64,000 nucleotides of DNA from Nesterenkonia sp. Act20 (GCF_019173455.1 NZ_JADPQH010000001.1:1204391-1268390), one strand, 5' to 3'. Counted from the stretch's first letter, positions 42,413-51,939 are shown. The notes: generated from the sequence alone by a model not told the origin. Program-made: numbers and translations.

Positions 42413-43576
42413 TCAGCGCTTGAGGTTGGTCAGCTCCTGCAGCACCTCGTCGCTGGTGGTGATGATGCGCGCGTTGGCCTGGAAGCCACGCTGGGCCACG
42501 ATCAGGTTCGTGAACTCCTGGGAGAGGTCCACGTTGGACATCTCCAGCATGCCTCCGGCGAGCGTGCCCACTCCTGCCGCTCCTGGTGCCATGAAGTCCA
42601 GTGCCCCGGAGTTGGCGGTCACGGTGTAACCCGAGCTGCCGAGCTTTTCGAGTCCGGCAGGGTTGCCGACCTGACCCAGCATGATCTGCGCGATCGGCTG
42701 CTGGGCGCCGTTGCTGAAGCGACCGGTCAGCGTGCCGTCGGCACCGAGGGTGTAGGACTGCAGAACCCCTGCGGCAGTGCCGTTCTGTTCGCCGATGGAC
42801 GCGGTGTCCAGGCCTGCGTAGCCGGTGAGGCCGGCGAGGTCGACCTGGACGCCGCCGACGTTGACGTTCGGCCCGGCAAGGGTGCCGTCGGCATTCTGCG
42901 TCAGCGCCGTACCCCCCGGGACCCCGGGTCCGGTGACGTTCCAGCCCGTTCCAGTGCGGGTGAAGCTCAGCTGCAGCGTGTCGCTCGAGCCGTCGGCGTT
43001 GAAGATCTCCCGGTCCAGGGTTTTGGTGGTGCCCACGGCCGCTTCACTGGGGAGGTTTCCGTCCACGGCGGCAGTGGTGGTCTGGGTGCCGGGCGCGGTC
43101 AGGCCCACCGGGAGCACGATGTCCTGGAGTGCACCTCCCGCGGGGAGCTGACCGTTCGCCGCCATGCGGCCCTGCACGATGCCTCCGTCGGGGCTGACCA
43201 GTCGACCCTGCGCGTCGAAGTCGAAGGTGCCCGCGCGGGAGAGGATCTCCTGGCCGCCCTTGCGCAGCACGAAGAAGCCGTCTCCGGAGATCATCATGTC
43301 GGTGGCGCGGCCGGTGGACTGGGCCGAGCCCTGGGTGAAGTTGGTGGCTGTGCCGGCGACCTGCACGCCGAGGCCGACCTGCGCCGGGTTGCCTCCACCC
43401 ATTTCCTCGGCGGCACCTCGGGCGCCCTGGGTCATCTGCGAGAGAGTGTCCTGGAACTGGGTGCTCTGGCTCTTGAAGCCGGAGGTGTTCACATTGGCGA
43501 TGTTGTTGCCGGTGGTGTCCAGCATGGTCTGGTGCGAGCGCAGACCCGAGATACCTGAGTTCAGTGAGCGAAGCAT
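42413..43576 (-). CDS. flgE: Flagellar hook protein FlgE
   Basis: 387 residues. The N-terminal rod/hook motif MLRSLNSGISGLRSHQTMLD with ANVNTSGFKSQ, and the C-terminal NVDLSQEFTNLIVAQRGFQANARIITTSDEVLQELTNLKR in outline, place it in the FlgE/F/G family; FlgE is chosen from length and from flgD upstream. A central Thr/Gly-rich region forms the exposed hook domains. If no separate flgG exists elsewhere, this protein could also supply distal-rod functions. Confidence 0.92.
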   Translation of the reverse strand: MLRSLNSGISGLRSHQTMLDTTGNNIANVNTSGFKSQSTQFQDTLSQMTQGARGAAEEMGGGNPAQVGLGVQVAGTATNFTQGSAQSTGRATDMMISGDGFFVLRKGGQEILSRAGTFDFDAQGRLVSPDGGIVQGRMAANGQLPAGGALQDIVLPVGLTAPGTQTTTAAVDGNLPSEAAVGTTKTLDREIFNADGSSDTLQLSFTRTGTGWNVTGPGVPGGTALTQNADGTLAGPNVNVGGVQVDLAGLTGYAGLDTASIGEQNGTAAGVLQSYTLGADGTLTGRFSNGAQQPIAQIMLGQVGNPAGLEKLGSSGYTVTANSGALDFMAPGAAGVGTLAGGMLEMSNVDLSQEFTNLIVAQRGFQANARIITTSDEVLQELTNLKR

Positions 43577-43660
43577 GTGCGTGCCTTTCGGTGAGAGCTG
43601 GAGCGTGAGATTGAAGCGTCGAGGGTGGAATGGAAGCAGGATTGGTCAGCAGATGGCGGG

Positions 43661-44140
43661 TCAGTCCTGCGCATCGACAGCTGCCACGGCGGCGATGCTG
43701 GAATAGGGGTGAGCGGTGCCGTCGATGAGCACCTGCGGCTCGCCCTCACCGAAGGTCACTGAGGTGACGATGCCGGTGACAGCAGGATCTGCAGGCGTCG
43801 GGGACGTGGTCACGCTCTGCCCGATGAGCGCAGCGGCTGCCGTGCGCTGCCCCACGCCCAGCGCGCTCTGCTGTGACTGGGCCAGTGCGGAGAGCTGCTC
43901 CATGGAGGCCAGCTGAGTCGTCTGCGCGATCATGTCATTGGTGTCCATGGGCGAGCTGGGATCCTGATTGGTCAGCTGGGTGACCAGCAGCTTCAGGAAG
44001 ACCTCCCCGTCCATGGTCTGTTTCAGCTCACGAGGCGCCTGACTCGGATCGGTGCCGGCGCGGCGGGCGGCATCGATCGACTCGGTCTCTATCGAGGCTG
44101 AGCGGCTCGGCTGAGCGGCGTCTATAGGCGTGATCGGCAT
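43661..44140 (-). CDS. flgD: Flagellar hook-capping protein FlgD
   Basis: 159 residues. The conserved FlgD core is EVFLKLLVTQLTNQDPSSPMDTNDMIAQTTQLASMEQL in outline (about 48-88). The C-terminal FnIII/Tudor-like region of longer FlgD proteins is mostly lacking, leaving one short beta domain. It caps the growing hook. It follows fliK and precedes flgE. Confidence 0.9.
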   Translation of the reverse strand: MPITPIDAAQPSRSASIETESIDAARRAGTDPSQAPRELKQTMDGEVFLKLLVTQLTNQDPSSPMDTNDMIAQTTQLASMEQLSALAQSQQSALGVGQRTAAAALIGQSVTTSPTPADPAVTGIVTSVTFGEGEPQVLIDGTAHPYSSIAAVAAVDAQD

Positions 44141-44194
44141 CTGGTCTCCTGGGGACTGTGGCAGTGAGGTGTGGGTGAGGATTCGGCGGGCTGT

Positions 44195-45970
44195 TCAGGC
44201 CATCAGGTCAAGCCCCACAGGTTGCGGCGCCTCGGACAGCAGGGCGGAACCCACGAGTCGGGGGATCGCCGCTGCCCCGGGGGGCTGGTTCAGAAGCTGT
44301 TCGGCGCTCGGGTCACGCTGCTGGTCTCCCGGTTCTGAGTCCCCAGTCGGCTGGTGACCCGCAGCGGGGTCACGTGAGCGTTCCCCCATCGGCGCGTCTC
44401 CACGCGGCTGACCCGAGGAGGACGACGGCGGGTCCCCCTCCCCGAGGCTCACCTGACTCGAGCCCAGACCGAGCCCGGCAAGGTCACGGCGCAGGTCGGT
44501 GAGCATCCCGCGCAGCGCCTCGCGCCCCACGTCCTGGGGAGCGAACAGCTCGATCCGCATGGCGTCACCGCTGATGCTGGCACGCACCGTGACCGGGCCG
44601 AGGTTCTCCGGGGCGACGTTCACCGTCAGCATCTTCTCCCCCGCCGGGCCGGTGGCCAGCTGGGCGATGGGACCTGCCAGCTGTGCCTGCAGCGGTGGTG
44701 CGGCGGGGGCGGATGGCTGCGCTGCCGCTGCAGGTGCCGGCGCTGCTGTCGGCTGGACGGCTCCCGCCTGTGGCATGGGCGCTGGAGCCGATGTCGGAGT
44801 GTTGGTGGTGCCGCTGGCCGGGGCGAGTGGCGTCTCACCTGTGACTCCGGCCGGCACCCCGGTGCCAGGAGTCTGATTATTCGACATCGTGACATCCGAA
44901 GGAGGCAGCGTCGGTGCGTGCGCCCCGGTGGAGCCCGCCGCACTCCCCTCCCCTGTCCCAGTGCGCACCGAGGCATGGACCGCAGCCTCTTCCGGGGCCT
45001 GCTGACGTGAAACCTCGAGTGCGGAGGTCGAAGGGTCAGCACCCTGGTGCACACGGGTGTCCCGCCCCTCCGGGAAGTTCTCGGCAGACTGTTCGGCGCC
45101 GGGAGCTGTGGCTTGGTGCGTGGAGGAAGCAGGAGGCGTTCCCCGAGCCGCGAGCTGCTCTGCAGAGACGCCGGCACCTTCGCCCTGCCGAGCGGGGGAT
45201 CCTGCAGGCACCTGATCCGGTCCGACCCGAGCATCCGGCCGGACGCTCTGACTCGCACCGGACACCGGCTCCTCACCGGCTGGTCGGCCAGAACCGTCGG
45301 CCTGGCCGTCCCGCGCCGACTGCGCAGCGGGATCTTCCACGGCGGGCATGGCGGGCTGACGCGTCCACGTGGCGTGCTCGGCATCTGCGCCGAGCTGGTC
45401 TGTGCCGAGCTGGTCTGTGCCTGCGCTGGGCTCGACCGCTGCCGCTTCGGTCCTCGCGTCCTCCACCAGCCCTGACGCGATTGCAGAAGTTCTGACGTCC
45501 GTGGTCTCGGTCCCGGACGTTTCAGCCACCTCGGTATCGGCGGCAGCAGTCTCGGCGGATACAGAGCTCTCGCCGGCCATCGCGGGGATCGCCGATTCGA
45601 GACTGACTGTCCCTCTGACGAGGTCCAGGTCGATGACCGGCGCAGCGGTGTTTCCGTGCTGTGCCGTCGAGCCGGAGACCTCGACGGTGGGGCCCAAAGC
45701 CGCTGCGAAGAAGGCGGGGATGCCGGTTCGCCGCGGAGTGGTCGGCTCATTCGGCACTGGTGTCTCCGCGCCTGCTCCTGCAGCGCTGTCGGCGCTGTCG
45801 GTCTGGCGCTGCGGCTGCTGCGGGTGCTGTCGGGCGATATCGAGCACCTGTTCGAAGGCGTGCTGAGGCGCAGCCTCAGCTGAGAATCGGCCGGCCTCCG
45901 CGCCGCTCCTCCGCGAGGCGGGCGCGAGCTCCCGTGCGGGTGCGGAGATCAGATTCATCGGTCCGGTCAT
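44195..45970 (-). CDS. fliK: Flagellar hook-length control protein FliK
   Basis: 591 residues. Most of the protein is Ala/Pro/Gln/Glu-rich and probably extended, as in FliK molecular rulers. The conserved C-terminal domain is EKMLTVNVAPENLGPVTVRASISGDAMRIELFAPQDVGREALRGMLTDLRRDLAGLGL in outline (about 425-485). A 15-base duplication (45391-45420) codes for DQLGT/DQLGA. It senses hook length and signals FlhB. It overlaps the NlpC/P60 gene by 4 bases. Confidence 0.88.
   Translation of the reverse strand: MTGPMNLISAPARELAPASRRSGAEAGRFSAEAAPQHAFEQVLDIARQHPQQPQRQTDSADSAAGAGAETPVPNEPTTPRRTGIPAFFAAALGPTVEVSGSTAQHGNTAAPVIDLDLVRGTVSLESAIPAMAGESSVSAETAAADTEVAETSGTETTDVRTSAIASGLVEDARTEAAAVEPSAGTDQLGTDQLGADAEHATWTRQPAMPAVEDPAAQSARDGQADGSGRPAGEEPVSGASQSVRPDARVGPDQVPAGSPARQGEGAGVSAEQLAARGTPPASSTHQATAPGAEQSAENFPEGRDTRVHQGADPSTSALEVSRQQAPEEAAVHASVRTGTGEGSAAGSTGAHAPTLPPSDVTMSNNQTPGTGVPAGVTGETPLAPASGTTNTPTSAPAPMPQAGAVQPTAAPAPAAAAQPSAPAAPPLQAQLAGPIAQLATGPAGEKMLTVNVAPENLGPVTVRASISGDAMRIELFAPQDVGREALRGMLTDLRRDLAGLGLGSSQVSLGEGDPPSSSSGQPRGDAPMGERSRDPAAGHQPTGDSEPGDQQRDPSAEQLLNQPPGAAAIPRLVGSALLSEAPQPVGLDLMA
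45391..45420. repeat. 15-base tandem duplication in fliK
   Basis: CGAGCTGGTCTGTGC occurs twice in direct succession within the ruler region; it keeps the frame. Confidence 0.85.
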
Positions 45971-46815
45971 GAGTTCGCTCCAGACCTGGTGCGCGGCGAA
46001 GCTTCGAACTGTGATCGCTGGGCAGCGGCGATCTCGCCGTCGCTCCGGGGAGAGGAGGCCCCCGGGGCGTCCACCACTCGCCGGATGGTGAGGATATCGG
46101 CGTCACGCTCAAACATCTCCCGGATCTCCACGTCCTTACCGGGTTTGGGAGCATGCAGAATCTTGTTGTCCCCCGCGTAGATCCCGATGTGGTCCCCGTT
46201 GCGGGTGACGATCAGATCGCCCGGCCGCGCCTGTGCCAGCGTCGGGATCTCGGTGCCTGTCTTCAGCTGGTCGTAGGTCACTCTCGGGACCTTCACGCCG
46301 AGGTCCTTGAACACCAGCTGCACGAGACCCGAGCAGTCCAGTCCCACATCGGGATTGGTGCCGCCCCATACATAGGGCACGCCCAGATACTTCTTCGCCT
46401 GAGCGACGACGTCGCTGCCGTCCACTCCGCCAGACCGGGAACCAGGCCCGGAGCTGGACCCAGACTCAGACCTCGCAGTTCCCTGGCTGCGCGACGCCGA
46501 AGCCGCTGCGGCACCGTTCGCCGCGGCTGACCCGGAAGCCCCTGCCGAAGCAGACCCGCCCGTCGGGCTCGCGGCCCCGCCCGATCCTGCGGCGGGTCCA
46601 GCCCCGGTGGAAGTACCCGTGAGGCTGCGCATCACAGCACTGAAATCAGTGCCGCTCGTGCTGGTCGGGTCGGCCAGGACGCTCTGCAACGCCCCGTTCT
46701 GTGCGGCGGACGTCGCGGCTGCCGATGCCGTGCTGGTCTGGCGCTGCGCGCCGGAGACCTGGGCGATCCTGCTTTCGATCTGCCCGACCCTGCCGATGAC
46801 ATCGGTGAAGCTCAT
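45967..46815 (-). CDS. NlpC/P60 peptidoglycan hydrolase of the flagellar cluster
   Basis: 282 residues. The C-terminal catalytic domain (about 132-265) has Cys161 in LDCSGLVQ, His209 in DHIGIYAG and a third polar position at His221 (LHAPKPG). The N-terminal 130 residues are Ala/Ser/Gly-rich with a short coiled start (VIGRVGQIESRIAQV). There is no signal peptide, so it is probably exported through the flagellar system and opens the wall for the rod, the job FlgJ does elsewhere. It lies between fliJ and fliK with overlaps on both sides. Confidence 0.85.
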   Translation of the reverse strand: MSFTDVIGRVGQIESRIAQVSGAQRQTSTASAAATSAAQNGALQSVLADPTSTSGTDFSAVMRSLTGTSTGAGPAAGSGGAASPTGGSASAGASGSAAANGAAAASASRSQGTARSESGSSSGPGSRSGGVDGSDVVAQAKKYLGVPYVWGGTNPDVGLDCSGLVQLVFKDLGVKVPRVTYDQLKTGTEIPTLAQARPGDLIVTRNGDHIGIYAGDNKILHAPKPGKDVEIREMFERDADILTIRRVVDAPGASSPRSDGEIAAAQRSQFEASPRTRSGANS

Positions 46816-47237
46816 GCCCGCCTTCTTCCCTGGTGTCCGCGCTGGGCGGCCTCGTCCAATCGCGCCTGTTCTGCGCTGAGCTCGGCGCGAGCCGCCGCCT
46901 GCGCGTGGCGCTGCTCCAGCTTCTCCACGATCACGGCGTCGCGCCGGGCGTGGTGGTGCTCCTCCTCGGCGCGATCGGCCGTGGCCTGCAAGGCGGCGAG
47001 GTGGGCCTGGACCTCGGTGAGCATGCTGCGGTTCGAGGCGCGCGCCGCGGCGAGCGCGAGCAGGTCCGCCCCGGTGGCCACGTCTTCCTGAGTGGCTGCG
47101 GCTGCGTCAGAGACCTGTTGGGCTCGTCGTCGTCCGCGGGTGAGGTCTGCGTTGGCCACCGCGAGCTTCCCTGCCGCGCCGGCTTCCTTGAGGTCGCGCA
47201 GGCGTTTGAGCCCGGCCAGTCCGAATCCACGGCTCAT
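46812..47237 (-). CDS. fliJ: FliJ-like flagellar export protein
   Basis: 141 residues, nearly all predicted coiled coil: GLKRLRDLKEAGAAGKLAVANADL, then a long Ala/Gln/Glu/Arg heptad region ending QGRRRA. No strict motif exists for FliJ; size, coiled-coil nature and location directly after fliI support the call. It links the FliI ATPase to FlhA. Confidence 0.78.
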   Translation of the reverse strand: MSRGFGLAGLKRLRDLKEAGAAGKLAVANADLTRGRRRAQQVSDAAAATQEDVATGADLLALAAARASNRSMLTEVQAHLAALQATADRAEEEHHHARRDAVIVEKLEQRHAQAAARAELSAEQARLDEAAQRGHQGRRRA

Positions 47238-48586
47238 GAGGTGCCTTCCCAGCGTCGAACGAGCGTGCGGAGGTGGTCCCAGGTGACGGCCAGCGGGATG
47301 CTCTGATCCAGGCCTTGGCGCAGGAACCCATCGATGGCGTCCTGATGGTCCACGGCCGCATCCACGGCGGCATTGGCCCCGCGCTGATAGGCCCCCACGT
47401 CCAGGAGATCTTGTGCCGCACGCCGCGCGGCCAGCACACGGCGCAGCGAAGTGGCAGTGGCCGCCTGCTCCGGCGTGATGACGCGCCCGGCCACTCGGGA
47501 GATGGAGCCCAGCACGTCGATCGGCGGATAGTGGCCTGCTGCGGCGAGGGCGCGATCCAGGACCACGTGGCCGTCGAGGATGGACCGGGCCGCGTCGGCC
47601 ACCGGTTCGTTGTAGTCGTCGCCGTCCACCAGCACGGTGTAGATGCCGGTGATGGTTCCGGCGGCGTCGGTGCCGGCGCGCTCCAGAAGCCTGGCCAGCA
47701 GAGAGAACGTGGAGGGAGGGTATCCGCGCGTGGCAGGCGGCTCGCCCGCGGAAAGCCCGATCTCGCGCTGCGCCATGGCCACCCGGGTCAACGAGTCCAT
47801 CATCATCAGCACGTCCTGGCCCTGGGCGCGGAAATGTTCCGCGATCCTGGTTCCGGTGAACGCTGCCCGCAGGCGCATCTGTGCCGGTTCGTCGGAGGTC
47901 GCGACCACCACCACGGAGCGGGCCAGTCCAGCCGCCCCGAGATCATCCTCGAGGAACTCGCGGACCTCACGGCCGCGTTCACCGACCAGCACGATCACGT
48001 TGACCGCAGCCTCGGTGCCGCGGGCCACCATGGAGAGCAGCGAGGACTTGCCCACGCCGGATCCGGCGAAGAGACCCATCCGCTGGCCGCGTCCCACGGA
48101 GGCCAGCGCATCGATGGACCTGATGCCCAGCTGCAGCTGCTCGGTGATCCGGCGACGGCTCATCGGGGTGGGGGGAGCCTGCTCAAGCGGGACCAGGTCA
48201 TGAGGCCCCAGCGGACCCCTGCCGTCCAAGGGGCGGCCCAGGCCGTCAAGGACGCGACCGATCAGCCCTGCACCGACCGGGACCAGCGCCGGGCCGGCGG
48301 CCCGCTGCACCTCGTCGCCCACCGCCACGCCTTCCAGCGGTGCCAGCGGCATGCAGCGCAGCACGGAACCCTCCGCGGCGACGACCTCCGCGGGAATGCT
48401 GGCGGCTCCGATGCTCAGCAGCGTTCCCACTGGCACAGCCGAGCCCGACCGAGCCAGTGCCTGCGGGCTCTGAAGGCCTGTCACCTCGAGGCTCAGCCCA
48501 AGGATGCGGCTGACCCTGCCCGCGATCACCGGGCGCGCGGCGGCAAGCATCCTGGCCTGGGCTGTCACCATCATCGAGACGCTCAT
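47234..48586 (-). CDS. fliI: Flagellum-specific ATPase FliI
   Basis: 450 residues. Walker A is GLFAGSGVGKSSLLSM (about 171-186), followed by VIVLVGERGREVREFLEDD and Walker B QDVLMMMDSLTRVAMAQREI; PATRGYPPSTFSLLARLLERAG is the FliI/SctN family stretch. It powers unloading of export substrates. It overlaps fliH and fliJ by 4 bases each. Confidence 0.96.
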   Translation of the reverse strand: MSVSMMVTAQARMLAAARPVIAGRVSRILGLSLEVTGLQSPQALARSGSAVPVGTLLSIGAASIPAEVVAAEGSVLRCMPLAPLEGVAVGDEVQRAAGPALVPVGAGLIGRVLDGLGRPLDGRGPLGPHDLVPLEQAPPTPMSRRRITEQLQLGIRSIDALASVGRGQRMGLFAGSGVGKSSLLSMVARGTEAAVNVIVLVGERGREVREFLEDDLGAAGLARSVVVVATSDEPAQMRLRAAFTGTRIAEHFRAQGQDVLMMMDSLTRVAMAQREIGLSAGEPPATRGYPPSTFSLLARLLERAGTDAAGTITGIYTVLVDGDDYNEPVADAARSILDGHVVLDRALAAAGHYPPIDVLGSISRVAGRVITPEQAATATSLRRVLAARRAAQDLLDVGAYQRGANAAVDAAVDHQDAIDGFLRQGLDQSIPLAVTWDHLRTLVRRWEGTS

Positions 48587-49227
48587 CGTCCCTGGCCTTC
48601 ACGGACCTGATGGGCCTGACTCTCGTGGTCCTGCTGGGCACGGTGGGCCAGCAGAGCTTCCCGGCAGCGCTGCAGCGCCGCGCCGATCCTGGCGTCCAGG
48701 AATCCTTCGGGAAGGTCGGCGACGGCGTCGCCGGGTCGAAGCTGGGCATCGGGCACGATCCGGACCCCTGCCTGCGCGGCGGCCCCTTCGGGCAGCTGAT
48801 CCGCCGTCTGCGGGTGCATGCGGACTCTGCTCACGTCTGCAGGCTCCAGGTGACCCAGCACGCGAGCCAGGGCTGCCTGGGCCGAATGCTCTCCGTGGAG
48901 CAGCTCGGTGCCCACGATCTCCTCCGCGAGCTCCAGTCCAGCCTCGACCAGGATGGTCTCAACCGAGGTCACCACGGGTGCGACCTCCCGATGGAAGGCC
49001 TGGGCGGCACCTCTGAGCGCGGCCGTCGCAGCGAGCACCTCGGCCGCGGCTTCCTGCTGGGCGGTCTCGGCCGCCGCCTGGATCCGCTCGCGCTGGCGCC
49101 TGGCGGCCTCGGCCGCGGCGCGCATGCCTGCCGCATATCCGGCCGCGTAGCCGTGGGTCTTGGCTCCCGCGTAGATGGCATCGGTCGGCCCAGGGCCGCC
49201 GTAGTTTCCGAAGTCCAGCAGGCTCAC
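48583..49227 (-). CDS. fliH: FliH-like flagellar assembly protein
   Basis: 214 residues from GTG 49227, chosen because AGAGGAA lies 6 bases upstream; the longer frame to 49305 would overlap fliG by 50 bases. It has GYAAGYAAGMRAAAEAARRQRERIQAAAE, the Gly-then-coiled-coil pattern of FliH, and a C-terminal domain with VSRVRMHPQTADQLPEG and VADLPEGFLDARIGAALQ. It regulates the FliI ATPase and docks it to the C-ring. Confidence 0.85.
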   Translation of the reverse strand: MSLLDFGNYGGPGPTDAIYAGAKTHGYAAGYAAGMRAAAEAARRQRERIQAAAETAQQEAAAEVLAATAALRGAAQAFHREVAPVVTSVETILVEAGLELAEEIVGTELLHGEHSAQAALARVLGHLEPADVSRVRMHPQTADQLPEGAAAQAGVRIVPDAQLRPGDAVADLPEGFLDARIGAALQRCREALLAHRAQQDHESQAHQVREGQGR

Positions 49228-49255
49228 CGGCGGTTCCTCTGCGGTGCGGGTGGTC

Positions 49256-50287
49256 TCAGACGACAAGGGTGTCCTCCTCCTCCACGCGCTGGATGGCGAT
49301 GCCACCTTCCTGTTCGAGCTCGCGGATCACCCGGACGATGTCGGCGCGGGCTTCGTCCACCTGGGACATGCGCACCGGCCCCAGCGAGCGCATCTCCGCA
49401 TCGAGGAGTTCCCGATTTCGCTCGGTGATGTTCTCCCGGGCGACGCGCACCACGTTCTCGGGGGCGCCCTTGAGCGCCAGGGCGAGGCTCGAGGGGTTGA
49501 TTCCGCGGAGCACCCGCTGGACCCCGCGGCGGTCGAAGCGCACCAGGTCGGCGAAGGTCAGCATGCGGGACTTGACCTCCTCCGCGAGTTCCTTGTCTTT
49601 GAGCGTGAGTGATTCGAGCAGCTCCCGCTCCACCGTCACGCTGGAACGGTTGATGATCTCCACCAGCGGGTCGATGCCTCCGACGGCGGCCAGCGGCTCC
49701 GTCGGTGCCACTGCGGCACCCATGCGGGACCTCAGCACATCGGCCACAGTGCGGACAGCGTCGGGAGAGGCGGGGCCCATAGTGGCCAGGCAGGTGGCCA
49801 CGTCGGTGCGCCGGTCGGGTTCGACTCCGGCGAGCACCGCAGAGGCCATGTCGGGCTTCAGATGGGCCAGGACGAGCGCGACGGTCTGTGGCAGCTCATC
49901 ATCGAGCATGACGCTGATGTGTTTGGGGTCCACCGCCTCGAGGAAGTCGAAGGATTTGCCGGCCATCGTCGAGGCCAGTCGGTTCATCACGGCATCGGCC
50001 TGCGCGCTGCCGAAGGTGTCATTGAGCAGTCCGGCCGCGAAATCGCGTCCGCCGCGCGGCAGCGGTGCCCCTGAGGAGATCGCGGTGAAGACCTCGGTGA
50101 CCACTTCCTCGGCGATGCTGCGGTCGACCCGGCGGAGTCGGACGATCTCGGCGATCACCTCGTCGGCCTCAAACTCGGAGAAGTGCCGCAGCACCTCCGA
50201 GGCCTGGGCACGCTCCATCTGCATGAGCACCAGGGCGACCTTCTGTGTCCCGGTGAGGTTCTCAGCGGAGCCTGGGGAGGGGGTCAT
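49256..50287 (-). CDS. fliG: Flagellar motor switch protein FliG
   Basis: 343 residues from ATG 50287, overlapping the fliF stop (ATGA). LTGTQKVALVLMQMERAQASEVLRHF begins the N-terminal domain that binds FliF; LDDELPQTVALVLAHLKPDMASAVL is the EHPQ-type middle motif; MLTFADLVRFDRRGVQRVLRGI is the C-terminal torque domain that faces MotA. It is longest-conserved of the switch proteins. Confidence 0.96.
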   Translation of the reverse strand: MTPSPGSAENLTGTQKVALVLMQMERAQASEVLRHFSEFEADEVIAEIVRLRRVDRSIAEEVVTEVFTAISSGAPLPRGGRDFAAGLLNDTFGSAQADAVMNRLASTMAGKSFDFLEAVDPKHISVMLDDELPQTVALVLAHLKPDMASAVLAGVEPDRRTDVATCLATMGPASPDAVRTVADVLRSRMGAAVAPTEPLAAVGGIDPLVEIINRSSVTVERELLESLTLKDKELAEEVKSRMLTFADLVRFDRRGVQRVLRGINPSSLALALKGAPENVVRVARENITERNRELLDAEMRSLGPVRMSQVDEARADIVRVIRELEQEGGIAIQRVEEEDTLVV

Positions 50288-51939
50288 ACGCGGCTGTCCT
50301 CTTCCATGAGTGCACGCAGATGCTCTGCCATGCGAGCCGGGTCCTGGGAGGCCAGTCCATTGAGCTCTGCGCGCTTGCTGTGCGCCTGATCCCGCGGGTC
50401 CCATTCCGCCAGCTGCGACTCAGTGGGTTCGTCTGCGACCACTCGTGGAATCGATGCTGTGGCGTAGTCCCCCGGTGCTTCCAGCACCGGGGCGGCCACC
50501 TCCTCAGTCGGCTGCAGCGCCGCCATCCGCCCCGCGGTGATCTCACCGGTGGGGAAGGGCTCGCCCAGATCGACCAGTTCACGAGACTGCCGGCTGCGGC
50601 GCATGAACAGCGCGATGGCCAGGATCAGGAGCAGCAGGAGCACTGCGGCTCCCCCGATCGCCATGGTCTGCAGCCAGGCGGCACGACGCTCGGCCTCGTC
50701 GGCGGCTTCCGCGGCGGCGAGCGCCTCGGCTGCGGCGTCGGCATCGGCCGTGCTGAACGGCACCAGGGAGACGCTGACCTGATCACCGCGGGCCTCATCG
50801 ACGCCGGCGGCGTCACTGACCATGGTGGTCAGGTCGGCGACGTTGAGCCCTGCCGCTGCGGCGTCGTCCACGGCGACGGACACCGACTGGGTGGTGAGCT
50901 CTCCTGCCGGGATGGACCGGTTCTCGGTGACCTTGTTGACCGCGTTGCTGCGATCGGACTCCTCGGCGTTATAGCTGCCCTCGCCCGCCTGCTCATTGGG
51001 CACTGCAATGTTGTCGGGTCCCAGCACACCTGCCGCTCCCCCACCGGTTCCTGTGTATTCCTCGGTTCGGGTGGATTCGCTGAGCGCAGGGGCGTCCTCG
51101 GGCTCTTCGAAGACTTCCTCGAGGCGCTCGGCAGACTCCAGAGACATGTCGGCCGCCACGGCCACAGTGGCGTTCCCACGCCCCACGACCCGATCAAGCA
51201 TGGTCTGGACGGCGGTGCTGACCCGCTCCTCATAGTCACTCGCCTGCTGCGTGCTTCCTCCGGCCGCGCCGACTCCCACTGCAGAGAGCAGAGTTCCCTC
51301 GGCGTCGACCAGGGAGACGTTCTCGGGGTCAAGCCCGTCCACAGCGGCCGCGACGAGGTGGACCACGGACTGGATCTGGTCATCGCCGAAGGTGGCGCCC
51401 GGCGCTTCCTGGACGAAGATCGAAGCGGTGGGCTCCTGGGCGGAGTCGACGAAGACCGTCTCCTCCGGAATGGCGAGGGTGACCGAGGCCTGCTCCACAG
51501 CGTCGATGGCCTCGATGGTGCCGGCCAGCTCGCCCTCGAGCGCCCGCTTATAGGTGACGTTCTGTTGGAACTCACTCGAGGTGACTCCCATGTCGTCCAG
51601 CAGGGAGTACCCGCCCGTGGAGGCATTGGGCAGCCCGTCGGCCGCGGCGTTGAGCCGCGCGTCGTAGACCTGCGCCTCGGGGACCATCACCGAGGTTCCG
51701 CCGGCGGTGAGCTCATAGGGGACGCCGTCGGTCCGCAGCTGTTCCACGATCGCGGAGGCATCGGCGGGGTCCAGTCCGCTGTAGAGCGGAGCCATTCGAG
51801 GCTGAGACATATAGGTGCTCAGCGCGACGCCGCCGAGGACCAGGACAGCGACGCCGATGATCGCGATGGTGCGCTGGGCGATGGTGAATTCGCGCAGCCG
51901 CTGACCCAGGCGGGCGAGCGGGGCTGGAACCTGCGCCAT
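50284..51939 (-). CDS. fliF: Flagellar MS-ring protein FliF
   Basis: 551 residues. Membrane helices near 22-42 and about 440-460 flank the large periplasmic-side region. SGLDPADASAIVEQLRTDGVPYELTAGGTSVMVP is the first ring-building motif, DTTKF-like RVVGRGNATVAVAADMSLESAER the second, and the C-terminal tail (from 500) binds FliG. It begins with ATG overlapping the fliE stop. Confidence 0.95.
   Translation of the reverse strand: MAQVPAPLARLGQRLREFTIAQRTIAIIGVAVLVLGGVALSTYMSQPRMAPLYSGLDPADASAIVEQLRTDGVPYELTAGGTSVMVPEAQVYDARLNAAADGLPNASTGGYSLLDDMGVTSSEFQQNVTYKRALEGELAGTIEAIDAVEQASVTLAIPEETVFVDSAQEPTASIFVQEAPGATFGDDQIQSVVHLVAAAVDGLDPENVSLVDAEGTLLSAVGVGAAGGSTQQASDYEERVSTAVQTMLDRVVGRGNATVAVAADMSLESAERLEEVFEEPEDAPALSESTRTEEYTGTGGGAAGVLGPDNIAVPNEQAGEGSYNAEESDRSNAVNKVTENRSIPAGELTTQSVSVAVDDAAAAGLNVADLTTMVSDAAGVDEARGDQVSVSLVPFSTADADAAAEALAAAEAADEAERRAAWLQTMAIGGAAVLLLLLILAIALFMRRSRQSRELVDLGEPFPTGEITAGRMAALQPTEEVAAPVLEAPGDYATASIPRVVADEPTESQLAEWDPRDQAHSKRAELNGLASQDPARMAEHLRALMEEDSRV

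Noticed and set aside
49227..49305. Longer FliH start at 49305
   Set aside because: It would overlap fliG by 50 bases, whereas GTG 49227 has a good ribosome binding site.
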